Below are positions 16,826 to 25,131 of a DNA stretch of 58,137 bases, in pieces (position 1 is the stretch's first letter; every line of letters starts with the position of its first letter). This DNA comes from Antribacter gilvus (lineage in GTDB: Bacteria; Actinomycetota; Actinomycetes; Actinomycetales; Cellulomonadaceae). Position numbers and translations under genes: made by a program. The notes below the pieces were generated by a model, which searched no databases, was not told the DNA's origin, and saw only the letters and a program-made list of their open reading frames with translations. Location of the stretch: assembly GCF_003946865.1 (NCBI RefSeq), contig NZ_QXTH01000018.1, positions 1-58,137 of the forward strand, written 5' to 3'.

Positions 16826-18317
16826 GCTTCCGGAGACGTCGTCGACGCGTCCGGACGCGGCACCGGGCCGCCACGTGGCGATCGTCGGCGGCGGTCCCAC
16901 GGCGGTCGCGGCTCTTGTGCAGCTCGCGAGCGGCTCCGCCGTGCAGAGCGTCTCGATCATCGCGCCGAACGACATCGGGCTCACCCCCGCATTCTCGGCC
17001 GGCGGCTCGAGAGTCCTCTGCAACACGTCGGTGGACGTCACCTCGCTCAGTCCGGACGGCCGGTCGGACCTTCTCGACTACCTCGTGGGCCGGGGGTGGC
17101 CGGTGAGCTCCACCGACTTCGTCCCGCGATATCTCGTGGGCTGCTACCTGCGGGAACGTTATCTCCAGGCGCGGTCGGCGATGCGACGGACGCGGCGGCC
17201 GGTCACGCACGTACGGGACCGCGTCGTCTCGATCAGCGGCGGCCCGGGGACCTACCGGCTCGTACTGGCGGGCGGGGACGAGCTGTTCGCCGGTGATGTC
17301 CTGATCTGCACCGGTGGGGGAGCTCCCAAGATTCCCGAGGTCCTGGAGAGTCACGTGAACAGCCCGGGCGTCACCGTCATGCCCGTCGCTCCCTCACGGC
17401 TCCACGAGGTGCCTCCCGGGTCCCGCGTCCTGGTGCTCGGGAGCAAGCTGGGGGCGGTGGACGCGGCGCTGGTCCTCCTGGAGAACGGGTGCGTCGTCAC
17501 CCTCTCCTCGCCGTCCGGCCGCCTTCCCGCTGTCCGTACCCGGCTCGTTCGCGGACGGGCGCACGGGGTCGCGGAGCAGTGGCGTGCGCGGGCCGCGCAC
17601 CTCGCCACCCAGGAGGGGCTGCGCCACGTGACACGCCGGCTGGTCCGTCTGGCACGCTCGGCAGGTGCCGGTACGGCCGGGGTTGAACCGGCCAGGCGCG
17701 ACCCCCTGGACCAGCTCGCCGCCGAGGCGGCCCGTGCCGCGGCCGACGACGTGCCGTGGCAGGACATCGTGTCCGAGGTCATCGACGCGATGAACTCGGT
17801 GCTCCCGGAGATCTCTGCAGACCACAGGCAGCGGATCATGGAGAGCTGCCGCGAGTCGGTCTCCCGGTACGTCTCGGCGATCCCGGAACGCAACGCACGT
17901 CGTCTCGTCAGCCATGCGCGGGCAGGCAGGCTGACGCTCGCCGGCGGTCTCGCCCGGTCGATCAGCCCCGGACCTGAGGGCGGCTGGCGTGTCGTCTGGG
18001 CGGACGGCGGGACGTCCGCCGGCTTCGACCACATCGTCTCGGCGGTGGGTCACCGCCGGCCGCAGCACCGGTTCGACGCGTCCGGGACGATCATTCTCGA
18101 CGGCGGAGCCGGCCAGCCACGCCCTGGCTCCGAGGCGGGCGGAGGCCCGGTCCGGGTGCGACGTGACCTCCGGCTGGACCGCGGGCCGGGGACTCCCGCC
18201 GAGCGGATCTGGGCGCTCGGAGCGACGGCCTGGCCCACGTTTCCCGTCGTCAACTACCTCCGTGCCTCGGCCCAGCACGCTGCCCTGGTGTCGGCGCAGC
18301 TCGAGGGGGCCGACTGA
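16806..18317 (+). CDS. FAD/NAD(P)-binding protein (NAD_binding_9-like)
   Basis: 503 residues. An N-terminal dinucleotide fold has AIVGGGPTAVAALVQL (about residue 22), and a second glycine-rich strand VLVLGSKLGAVDAALVL (about 205) suggests a second nucleotide site. The C-terminal part returns to the FAD domain (FDHIVSAVGHRRPQH). This family is related to the N-hydroxylating flavin monooxygenases, but its reactions are poorly known. ATG 16806 overlaps LysE by 20 nt and follows TTGGGG. Its stop shares one base with the next start. It is the second flavoenzyme candidate of the cluster, likely acting on an amino-acid-derived intermediate. Confidence 0.82.
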   Translation: MSYSASELPETSSTRPDAAPGRHVAIVGGGPTAVAALVQLASGSAVQSVSIIAPNDIGLTPAFSAGGSRVLCNTSVDVTSLSPDGRSDLLDYLVGRGWPVSSTDFVPRYLVGCYLRERYLQARSAMRRTRRPVTHVRDRVVSISGGPGTYRLVLAGGDELFAGDVLICTGGGAPKIPEVLESHVNSPGVTVMPVAPSRLHEVPPGSRVLVLGSKLGAVDAALVLLENGCVVTLSSPSGRLPAVRTRLVRGRAHGVAEQWRARAAHLATQEGLRHVTRRLVRLARSAGAGTAGVEPARRDPLDQLAAEAARAAADDVPWQDIVSEVIDAMNSVLPEISADHRQRIMESCRESVSRYVSAIPERNARRLVSHARAGRLTLAGGLARSISPGPEGGWRVVWADGGTSAGFDHIVSAVGHRRPQHRFDASGTIILDGGAGQPRPGSEAGGGPVRVRRDLRLDRGPGTPAERIWALGATAWPTFPVVNYLRASAQHAALVSAQLEGAD

Positions 18318-19420
18318 TGATCGTCCTCGTCGACCCGGCCGGGGACGGTCTCGGGCTCTCCGCCGCTTTCCGCGAGGAGGGCGCCGAGTGCGTCCACGTG
18401 TACTCGGAGGCCCGCAAGCGCGCATACGACGAGGACCCAGCGGCTCTGAGGGTCCTGCACGACGACCTCGAGTCCACCGTCCGGATCCTGCGGGACCTGG
18501 GCGCACGAGTTGTCGTCGCAGCACACAGGGGCGGGCCGGCGCTCGCGGACGAGCTCGCGGAGGCGCTGGGCCTGGATCATCACGACCCGTGCCGGCGCGC
18601 GGCGCGTGCGGACGGGGCGCAGACGCTCTCGGTTCTCCGGACCGCCGGTGTGGCGCACCTCGGGCTCCGTGCGACGCGGACCGTGGTCGGTCTCACCGGC
18701 CTGGACGAGGACGAGCCGGGGTGCGTCCCCGCCTCCTTGCGCGGCTGGGCAGGTGGTGACCGGTACGTCGTCAGCACTGTCAGTCTGTCAGGCAGCCACC
18801 TGGTGACCGAGGTCATGAGCGCCCGCGTGGACCTCGTTGCGGGCGTGCCGGTGCTGCGCCACCTGCTCGCGTCCGACGAGGCGGGCCGGCGGGAGCAGGA
18901 GGTGGTGTCCTGCGCCCTCGCGGGTCTTGACGCTCTGGGCGTCCGGGAGGGTCCGGCCCATACCGAGGTCCTGCACGGCGCTGACGGTCCACGGCTGGTC
19001 CGGACGAGCTCCTCGCTGATCGAGGTCGGACGGCGGACGGACCCGTTCCACGCAGCACTGGGCTACAGCCACCGGTACCTCACCGTGGAGCGATACCTCC
19101 GGCCGCGGGAGTTCGAGCGGCGGCTCGGCCACGGATACCAGCCCCGTGCCGCGGTCGGCGTCGCGTATCTGCGGGAGCGAGGAGAGGGCAGGCGGCGGTC
19201 GGCCGACGGGCTCCGTTCGCTGCGCCGGATGCCTGGTTTCCACAGCGTCGTCGATCTCCCCGTGGTCGGCACGCCGCAGGTCCGGCAGGAGGAGCCCGCG
19301 CGGCAGAGCATCGCCTACTTCGTGCACGAGGACGGTGCGCTCGTGGCGCACGTGCTGGCTTCCCTGCACGAGATCGAAGACTCCGGGGACCTTGTCCGTA
19401 CACCGTCCGCGATCCGCTGA
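18317..19420 (+). CDS. Degenerate ATP-grasp-like protein, probably inactive
   Basis: 367 residues. It aligns with the next gene's ATP-grasp ligase at the start (IVLVDP versus ILVIDP, then VHVYS versus LHVYS) and centre (LSGSHLVTEV versus VDGSHLVTEV; LGVREGPAHTEV versus LGVRDGASHTEL). But it lacks the segment of about 40 residues that carries the ATP-binding VVKPAGSGG loop, and the metal-binding IEYNGR is replaced by RTSSSLIEV. It therefore should not bind ATP in the normal way. The reading frame is intact and tightly packed, so it is maintained rather than decaying. A subunit, substrate-presenting or regulatory role beside the active paralogue is the best guess. Confidence 0.75.
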   Translation: MIVLVDPAGDGLGLSAAFREEGAECVHVYSEARKRAYDEDPAALRVLHDDLESTVRILRDLGARVVVAAHRGGPALADELAEALGLDHHDPCRRAARADGAQTLSVLRTAGVAHLGLRATRTVVGLTGLDEDEPGCVPASLRGWAGGDRYVVSTVSLSGSHLVTEVMSARVDLVAGVPVLRHLLASDEAGRREQEVVSCALAGLDALGVREGPAHTEVLHGADGPRLVRTSSSLIEVGRRTDPFHAALGYSHRYLTVERYLRPREFERRLGHGYQPRAAVGVAYLRERGEGRRRSADGLRSLRRMPGFHSVVDLPVVGTPQVRQEEPARQSIAYFVHEDGALVAHVLASLHEIEDSGDLVRTPSAIR

Positions 19421-19448
19421 TGTCGCTTCTCGAAAGGCTTGCCGAGTC

Positions 19449-20711
19449 ATGAAGATCCTTGTCATCGACCCTGTGTCCAGCGGACGTGACCTGGTCGAGG
19501 TCCTTGGCCGCGCCGAGGGGACCGACCTGCACGTGTACAGCCAGCAGGCGCCGGTCGAGTTCACCGCGCCGGGGCAGCACAGCGACCCGGACCCGGAGCT
19601 GGTCGACCTGCTGTCCGGTGAGCGTTTCGACCGGGTCCTGGCCGGCTCCGAGCGCTCCGTCACGGCGGCGGACTGGGCCGCCTCGCTCGTCGGCGTCCCT
19701 GGCAACGTTCCGGAGCTGATCTGGCACCGGCGGAACAAGAGAGGCATGGTCGAGCGCGCGGAGCGAGCAGGGCTGGCGGCCCCGCGCACCTGGCTCTTCC
19801 GCGACGAAGGCGAGCTGTCCGAGCAGGACTGGGCGACGGCGGGCCTCGCCGACGGGTTCGTCGTCAAGCCCGCGGGCAGCGGCGGCAGCGACGGCTGCTT
19901 CATCTGCCCGGGCCCGGACGACGTCGCTGACGTGGCCCGCAGGGTGCTGGGGGCACGCAACCTTCTCGGGATCGCCAACCAGGAGGTACTCGTCCAGGAA
20001 CGCGTCGTCGGCGACCAGTACTTCGTCAACGTGGTCTCGGTCGACGGATCGCACCTGGTGACCGAGGTGTTCCGTTACGGCATGGACGAGTCCGGGGAGA
20101 CCCCCCACATCTACAGCGCCTGGACGATCGCCACGGACGACCCCCTGTACGCGTCGAGTGTCGCGTACGTGCTCCGGCTCCTGGAGGCGCTCGGTGTGCG
20201 GGACGGCGCTTCGCACACGGAGCTTCGCCGATCCGGCGACCGGTGGGTGCTGATCGAGTACAACGGGCGGTGCATGGGGCCGACGGTCCCTACCGCTGTC
20301 TACCGGAAGGACCGGGGCTTCAGCCAGGTGACGGTGCTCGCCGACAGCGTCCGGTACGGCTTCCAGGCCGCGGAGGCGGCGGTCGCGGACGGGCGCCCCG
20401 ACGCCTGCGTGGGCTGGCACATGCCCGCCCCGCGCCAGGACGGCGAGCTGGCCGGGCTCGACTGGGGCCCGGCGGAACGGCTGCCGACGTTCGCGGGGGT
20501 GTACGACGAGCCCCGGCTCGGGCAGGTGTTCCGCACGGACGGGCGTGTCACGACCGCGTCGGGCGGTCTGCTCTTCTTCAGCGACCCCGACGGCGCCCTG
20601 GTCGACGAGGACCTGCGGCGTTCCCGGCTGGTCGAGCTTGCTGGTGGCTACTACCGGTTGGGCGCCCTCCCGGGCGCGCGCGAGGTGTCACGCGCAGGGG
20701 CCCTCTCGTGA
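19449..20711 (+). CDS. ATP-grasp ligase (L-amino acid ligase-like)
   Basis: 420 residues. Pre-ATP-grasp domain 1-95 (MKILVIDPVSSGRDL), then an ATP-grasp fold with the phosphate-loop lysine in FVVKPAGSGGSDG (Lys140), VQERVVGDQYFVN, and the metal-binding pair in HTELRRSGDRWVLIEYNGR (Glu270, Asn272). A C-terminal domain (about 310-420) is typical of dipeptide ligases of the BacD type. It should activate a carboxylate as acyl phosphate and join it to an amine. ATG 19449 follows 28 bases after the degenerate paralogue, and its stop overlaps the transporter start by 4 nt. Confidence 0.9.
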   Translation: MKILVIDPVSSGRDLVEVLGRAEGTDLHVYSQQAPVEFTAPGQHSDPDPELVDLLSGERFDRVLAGSERSVTAADWAASLVGVPGNVPELIWHRRNKRGMVERAERAGLAAPRTWLFRDEGELSEQDWATAGLADGFVVKPAGSGGSDGCFICPGPDDVADVARRVLGARNLLGIANQEVLVQERVVGDQYFVNVVSVDGSHLVTEVFRYGMDESGETPHIYSAWTIATDDPLYASSVAYVLRLLEALGVRDGASHTELRRSGDRWVLIEYNGRCMGPTVPTAVYRKDRGFSQVTVLADSVRYGFQAAEAAVADGRPDACVGWHMPAPRQDGELAGLDWGPAERLPTFAGVYDEPRLGQVFRTDGRVTTASGGLLFFSDPDGALVDEDLRRSRLVELAGGYYRLGALPGAREVSRAGALS

Positions 20712-21643
20712 GCGACCAGGTCGTCGCCCCGGTCGTCGAGCGAGCGGTACAGAGGACCGGTTCGGCGGGCGTCCTCGTGGTCGCGGCCGCGGTCGTGTGG
20801 CAGGGCGTGGGAACGGCGATCGTGGGCTCGACCGTGACCCCCTCGCTCGCCACGTTCGCCACGTTCGTCGCCTTCGCGGCGGCTGCTGCTGCTGCGATGG
20901 CCGCGCGTACGGGGATCCGCGCCCGGAGTGGTTCCCCCGTCCCGGGATCGGCGCGGATGAGCCTTCGTGACGCGGTATGGATCAACGTGGCGACCGCTGG
21001 AGCGTTCGTCTCCTTCTATGTCGCCGTGACCCTCGTCCCGCCGACTGCCTCGAGCGTCATCGAGACGGGGGTGGGTCCCTTCGCCGTGACGGTGCTCGCC
21101 GTGCTGCGCGGTGGGCAGACGGCCCGCAGCCTGGCGTGGCCCGTGTTCGTCCTCGCGGCCTGCGCAGGTGTCGCGGTCCTGTCTGTGGGCGGTGCGCAGC
21201 CTCCCGGCAGCGTCGGGCAGACGGTGCTGGGGGTTGCCCTCTCGGTCCTCGCGGGAGCGTGCGCGGTCGGTATCCTCCTGGCGAGCCACCGGTTCGCGCG
21301 CAGCGGCCTGGGGGCCGTCGACGTCGCCGCCGTGCGCTTCCACCTCGCATGGGTCGTCTGTGGAGCGCTGGCGATCCCCGCCCTGGCCTCAGGAGTGGCG
21401 GACGCGGCGGAGCTGCGCGGCGTGGCGCTCACGGCGGTCCTGTGCGTGGCTGCGCCGATCCTCCTGCTGCAGTGGGGGATCACCCTGTGCCCGCCGCTGC
21501 CGGCGTCGCTCGTCATCGCGACGCTGCCTGCGGTCGTCCTCGCCACCGAGGTGCTTCTCGAGGGCAGGCTCGATCCCGTACTCTCCGCGGCGATGGGCCT
21601 CCTCCTCGTGGTCTCCGTGCTGGCGGCACTGAGGAGCAGGTGA
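20708..21643 (+). CDS. EamA/RhtA-type DMT superfamily transporter
   Basis: 311 residues with about ten hydrophobic helices in two homologous halves, as in EamA (drug/metabolite transporter) permeases. LVPPTASSVIETGVGPFAVTV and the second-half LCPPLPASLVIATLPAVVLA are the paired helix-3/4 signatures. Such proteins often export amino acids or small metabolites. GTG 20708 overlaps the ligase stop (GTGA). It is the last gene of operon 1 and converges on the LuxR gene, leaving 32 bases between stops. Confidence 0.88.
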   Translation: MSDQVVAPVVERAVQRTGSAGVLVVAAAVVWQGVGTAIVGSTVTPSLATFATFVAFAAAAAAAMAARTGIRARSGSPVPGSARMSLRDAVWINVATAGAFVSFYVAVTLVPPTASSVIETGVGPFAVTVLAVLRGGQTARSLAWPVFVLAACAGVAVLSVGGAQPPGSVGQTVLGVALSVLAGACAVGILLASHRFARSGLGAVDVAAVRFHLAWVVCGALAIPALASGVADAAELRGVALTAVLCVAAPILLLQWGITLCPPLPASLVIATLPAVVLATEVLLEGRLDPVLSAAMGLLLVVSVLAALRSR

Positions 21644-21675
21644 CCGTGCGGAGGCATACCCAGGTCGAGCAGCGG

Positions 21676-22383
21676 TCAGGGAAGCTCGGCGGAGCGGACG
21701 AGACCGAGCTCCGAGGCGCGCAGCCCCACCTGGAACCGGCTCGTCGCTCCGATCTCCGCCGACACGCGGTCACTGATCCGGCGCACCGTGCGGTGCGACA
21801 CCCCCAGCTTCCGGGCCACCATCTGGTCGGTGCATCCCTCGGCCCAGAGCTCCAGGGCTCGTTGCTCCTGAGGGGCGAACACTGTCGACCGGCGGGGTCG
21901 CCGCTCGCAGAACGGTGCCGCCCTGCGCCACGTGGCCAGGAAGAGCTCGGCCAGGCCGGCGACAACCGGTGCGGTCGAGAGCAGCAGCGCGCCGGCGGAG
22001 CTGTCCTCGGGATCGAGCGGGATCACGGCCACCTGCCTGTCCACCACCAGCATCCGCATCGGGAGGGTGGGTACGGTCCGGACCTCGGCGCCCCGCTCGG
22101 CCAGCCAGGTGATGTGGTCGAGGGTCGGCTGGTCGTTCCTGAGGCTGTCGAGGTAGATGGTGCGCATGTCGACCCCGCGCGCCAGGGTGGCCTTGTCGAG
22201 CGGGCGCGAGGCGGCCAGCGCGGCGGGGGACTGAGCACCACCAGGCTGGAACGCCCAGAGAGACGAACGGCACCCGGCGGCGAGCTGGGTGAGGCGCTCT
22301 CGGACCGCCTCGATGCCCTCGACGATCTCGCTTCCCTCGTCCGGCAGACGCCCGGCCTGTTCTCGCGTGCTGACCGATGCCAT
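21676..22383 (-). CDS. LuxR-type regulator with TrmB-like sensor region
   Basis: 235 residues. The C-terminal 60-odd residues (169-228) are a LuxR/GerE helix-turn-helix: FAPQEQRALELWAEGCTDQM, then VARKLGVSHRTVRRISDRVS. The N-terminal 160 residues have the layout of TrmB/phospholipase D-like sensor domains found in single-component actinobacterial LuxR regulators (LWAFQPGG, YLDSLRNDQPT, MRMLVVDRQVAVIPLD). No receiver domain is present, so it does not need a kinase. ATG 22383 is chosen since upstream frame is low quality; G-rich TTGGGGGG precedes it. It is the only regulator in the cluster and sits between the two operons. Confidence 0.85.
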   Translation of the reverse strand: MASVSTREQAGRLPDEGSEIVEGIEAVRERLTQLAAGCRSSLWAFQPGGAQSPAALAASRPLDKATLARGVDMRTIYLDSLRNDQPTLDHITWLAERGAEVRTVPTLPMRMLVVDRQVAVIPLDPEDSSAGALLLSTAPVVAGLAELFLATWRRAAPFCERRPRRSTVFAPQEQRALELWAEGCTDQMVARKLGVSHRTVRRISDRVSAEIGATSRFQVGLRASELGLVRSAELP

Positions 22384-22598
22384 AAGGCCCCCCAACCTTG
22401 CATTGAACAGTGCGGTGGAATCGTAGGTCCTCTTTGCCGTTGGAGGTCCTGAAGTACCACTTCTTGAGACCTGATCGTTGCCGCGGGCTGCGATTATTTG
22501 GGCGATATACCCCGCTATGCGGGTCTGTTGGCGTCCCTTTTGCACGTTATCTCACGATGTGAACCATGGGTGAACAGAAGTTAACGACAGGGTTAACT
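22384..22598. promoter_or_regulatory. Divergent control region between LuxR gene and operon 2
   Basis: AT-richer than the genes around it. It contains direct repeats AGGTCCT (22425-22431, 22444-22450), GAAGTACCACTTC (5-bp arms, 22451-22463), CCCGC-TAT-GCGGG (about 22511-22523), TCAC-GAT-GTGA (22552-22562) within the shared motif GATGTGAACCAT (22556-22567), and a strong palindrome AGTTAAC-N6-GTTAACT (22579-22598). The last lies just inside the operon-2 reading frame if translation starts at ATG 22566, but directly upstream if it starts at GTG 22605. These are candidate sites for the LuxR-type protein. Confidence 0.45.
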
Positions 22599-23843
22599 GA
22601 TTGGGTGTTCGTTACTTCCGGTTTTAGCAAGGGCCTGCTCGCTGATCTCGACAAGCTCGTGCCCGCGGGGTCTGTGGTGGTCCTGGAAGAACGGGACGTC
22701 ATCGTGGTGCGCGAGGTCGAGCGGCGCGCGGCGAAGCATCCGTGCGTCGCAGAGGTCCGCGCGGTCCCGATCCAGGACGAGGACGCGATCGAGTCGGCCA
22801 CGGCAGGGGTCGAGCGCCCGTCGACGCTCCGCGCTGTGATTCCCGCGGTCGAGTACGGCGTGGTCGCCGCCGCCGCGCTCGCCGAACGCTGGTGCCTCCC
22901 CGGTGCGGGTCTCCACGCGGCACGCCGGCTCCGGGACAAGCGGCTGCTCCGTCGTGCGGCGGAGGCCGCGGGCATCTCGCAGCCGGCGTGGCGCGAGGTA
23001 CGGGACGCCGAGGATCTCGCGGGCTTCCGGACGACCCGGGACGCATGCGTGCTCAAGCCCGCCAACCGGCAGGCGAGCCTGGGCGTGCTCCGCCTCGGGG
23101 CGGAGGATGACACCGTCGCCGCCTGGACCGTCGCGAGCGCCGTCGAGGAGCCGAGAGCGCGTGCGTCGAGCGCGCCACCGACCGCCTACATGGTCGAGGA
23201 GCTGCTGGTGGGACCCGAGGTGAGCGTGGAGGCCCTCGTCGTCGCTGGGTCCGTCACGTTCGCGAACGTGACGGCCAAGGCCGTGGCGGAGGGAAGGCAC
23301 CCGGTCGAGACCGGGCACCTGGTGCCCGCGCCACTACCCACCGAGGTCGGGCGACGGCTCCGTGCGGCGATGACCTCTCTCGTGCGAGCGGTCGGATTCC
23401 GTGACGGGGTGCTGCACGCCGAGTGGATCCTCGTGGACGGGAGCCGTCCCCACCTGGTGGAGTGCGCGGGACGCCTTCCGGGGGACGGGATCGACACCCT
23501 CATCGACCTCGCCTACGGCGGCAGCCTCCTGGCCGACTACCTGGCGGTCCTGGGCGGCGAGCCTCGCCCCGAGCGCGGTGGGCCTCTGCGTGCGGCGGCG
23601 GTCGCCTACGTCTGTCCTGTGCCCGGCACGGTGGTCAGGGTGGGTGAGCCGTCCGCGGTGCTGCGGAGGGACGGGGTCGTCGCCGCGGAGCTGACGGTGG
23701 CCCCCGGCGACAAGGTCCAGCCCTTGTCGAGCTCGTGGGACCGCGTGGGGCACGTCGTCGTCGTGGCCGAGACCCCGCAGGGGGCGCTGGCGGACGCCCG
23801 GGCCCGCGCGGCGGAGCTCGCCGTCGAGACGGTGCCCCGGTGA
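22566..23843 (+). CDS. ATP-grasp ligase, first gene of operon 2
   Basis: 425 residues from ATG 22566, or 412 from GTG 22605. The other ligases of the cluster begin directly with the first beta strand (M.VLV...), which here is VFVTSGFSKG at the GTG, so the downstream start may be right; neither has a good ribosome site. ATP-grasp features: KPANRQASLGV (Lys164 in the long form), VEELLVGPEVSVEALV, and HAEWILVDGSRPHLVECAGR (Glu299, Arg303), matching the E..AR pattern of BacD-type amino-acid ligases. A C-terminal domain (about 330-425) follows. Its stop overlaps the MFS start by 4 nt. Confidence 0.87.
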   Translation: MGEQKLTTGLTDWVFVTSGFSKGLLADLDKLVPAGSVVVLEERDVIVVREVERRAAKHPCVAEVRAVPIQDEDAIESATAGVERPSTLRAVIPAVEYGVVAAAALAERWCLPGAGLHAARRLRDKRLLRRAAEAAGISQPAWREVRDAEDLAGFRTTRDACVLKPANRQASLGVLRLGAEDDTVAAWTVASAVEEPRARASSAPPTAYMVEELLVGPEVSVEALVVAGSVTFANVTAKAVAEGRHPVETGHLVPAPLPTEVGRRLRAAMTSLVRAVGFRDGVLHAEWILVDGSRPHLVECAGRLPGDGIDTLIDLAYGGSLLADYLAVLGGEPRPERGGPLRAAAVAYVCPVPGTVVRVGEPSAVLRRDGVVAAELTVAPGDKVQPLSSSWDRVGHVVVVAETPQGALADARARAAELAVETVPR

Positions 23844-25129
23844 GCGGGCGCATCCTGGAGCGGTACGTCCCCCGGACGCGCGCCGGCAGGCTCTTCGTCG
23901 GGATCGCGCTCGTGGACTCGCTCGGCACGGGGCTGTATCTTGCGGCGTCGGCGATCTTCTTCGTGAGATCGGTGGGCCTCACGCACACGGAGGTCGGGAT
24001 CGGCCTGGCCGTCTGCGGCGGCGCGGCGCTCCTGTCCACGGTGCCCCTCGGACGGGCGTGCGACCGGTGGGGCGCGACGAGGATGCTCGTCCTGTTCCAG
24101 CTCTGGCGTGCCGGGGCGTTCACCTGGCTCGCGCTCGTCGACGGCCCGGTCGGCTTCGTGCTGGCCAGCGCGGCCGTCGGGCTCGTCGACCGGGTCGTCT
24201 CGCCGGCCTCGCAGGCGGTGGTCGGTCTGGCCGTCGGCGACGAGGACCGCACCCGGACGATGTCGGCGATGCGGGCCGTGCGGAACATCGGTTTCGCCGT
24301 GGGCTCGGCCGTGGCCGCTCCGGTGATCGCGACGGGTTCGTCGGACGCCTTCCGGGCACTGATCGTCGCCGACGCGGCAACGTTCCTCGTCGCCGCGCTG
24401 GCGCTCGCGGTCCTGGCCCGGTCGCTGCCGGTCGTGGTCCGGCAGCCTGCGGGGCGGGCAAGCGGGGGTCGCCCCGGTCGCGGCGGTCGGCAGGTCGGCA
24501 GGTGGTACCTGGCGCTCACCGGGCTCAACGGTGTCCTCGGCGTGCACATGACCCTCCTGTCCGTCGGCCTGCCGCTCTGGACGATGTCCGGGACGGCCGC
24601 GCCGGAGTACCTGGTCGCGGGGCTCCTCGTGGCCAACACCGTCCTGGTGGTGACGCTCCAGGTGCCCCTCTCGGGCATCGTGGAGCGGGCCCGGGGGGCC
24701 GAGCGTGCGTGGGCCTTCGGCGGCGCGTGCGTGGCGGGAGCGTGCGTGGTCGCGGCGCTGGCCGGCGTGCCGAGCTCGGCGGTCGTCGCGAGCGCCCTCC
24801 TGGTCGGCACCGTCGTCGTCCTGACGTTCGGTGAGATGTGGCACTCGATCGCCGCCTGGGAGCTGTCGTACCGCTACGCGCCTCCGGCGCGCCGGAGCGA
24901 GCACCTGTCGGTGTTCGCGCTGGGTCCCGCGGTCCAGGAGGTCGTGGGACCGCTCGTCGTGACGGGAGTGGTGCTGGCCGCGGGCTGGCCCGGGTGGGTG
25001 GGGCTCGCCCTCGTCGTCGCACTCGCGACCGGTCTGGTTCGGCCGGTCCTCGGCCGTCTGGACGCAGCGCGAGAGCCGGAGCCGGAGCGCGCGCCGGACG
25101 CCCGGGCTGCCGCCGCAGAGGTGAGCTAG
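23840..25129 (+). CDS. MFS exporter of the ATP-grasp cluster
   Basis: 429 residues, about 12 membrane helices. The loop between helices 2 and 3 has the MFS signature form GRACDRWGATR. A basic loop rich in Gly/Arg separates the two six-helix halves near residue 205-215. It resembles drug-efflux MFS proteins seen in actinobacterial biosynthetic clusters. GTG 23840 overlaps the upstream ligase by 4 nt and its stop is two bases before the next ligase, so all are one transcript. It probably exports the final product or gives self-protection. Confidence 0.9.
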   Translation: MSGRILERYVPRTRAGRLFVGIALVDSLGTGLYLAASAIFFVRSVGLTHTEVGIGLAVCGGAALLSTVPLGRACDRWGATRMLVLFQLWRAGAFTWLALVDGPVGFVLASAAVGLVDRVVSPASQAVVGLAVGDEDRTRTMSAMRAVRNIGFAVGSAVAAPVIATGSSDAFRALIVADAATFLVAALALAVLARSLPVVVRQPAGRASGGRPGRGGRQVGRWYLALTGLNGVLGVHMTLLSVGLPLWTMSGTAAPEYLVAGLLVANTVLVVTLQVPLSGIVERARGAERAWAFGGACVAGACVVAALAGVPSSAVVASALLVGTVVVLTFGEMWHSIAAWELSYRYAPPARRSEHLSVFALGPAVQEVVGPLVVTGVVLAAGWPGWVGLALVVALATGLVRPVLGRLDAAREPEPERAPDARAAAAEVS

Positions 25130-25131
25130 CC

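Noticed and set aside
22568-22574. GGGTGAA heptamer at the start of operon 2 as a member of the glycan regulon
   Set aside because: It is a single copy without a partner half-site or the 50-base spacing to a -10 box; a chance match cannot be excluded.
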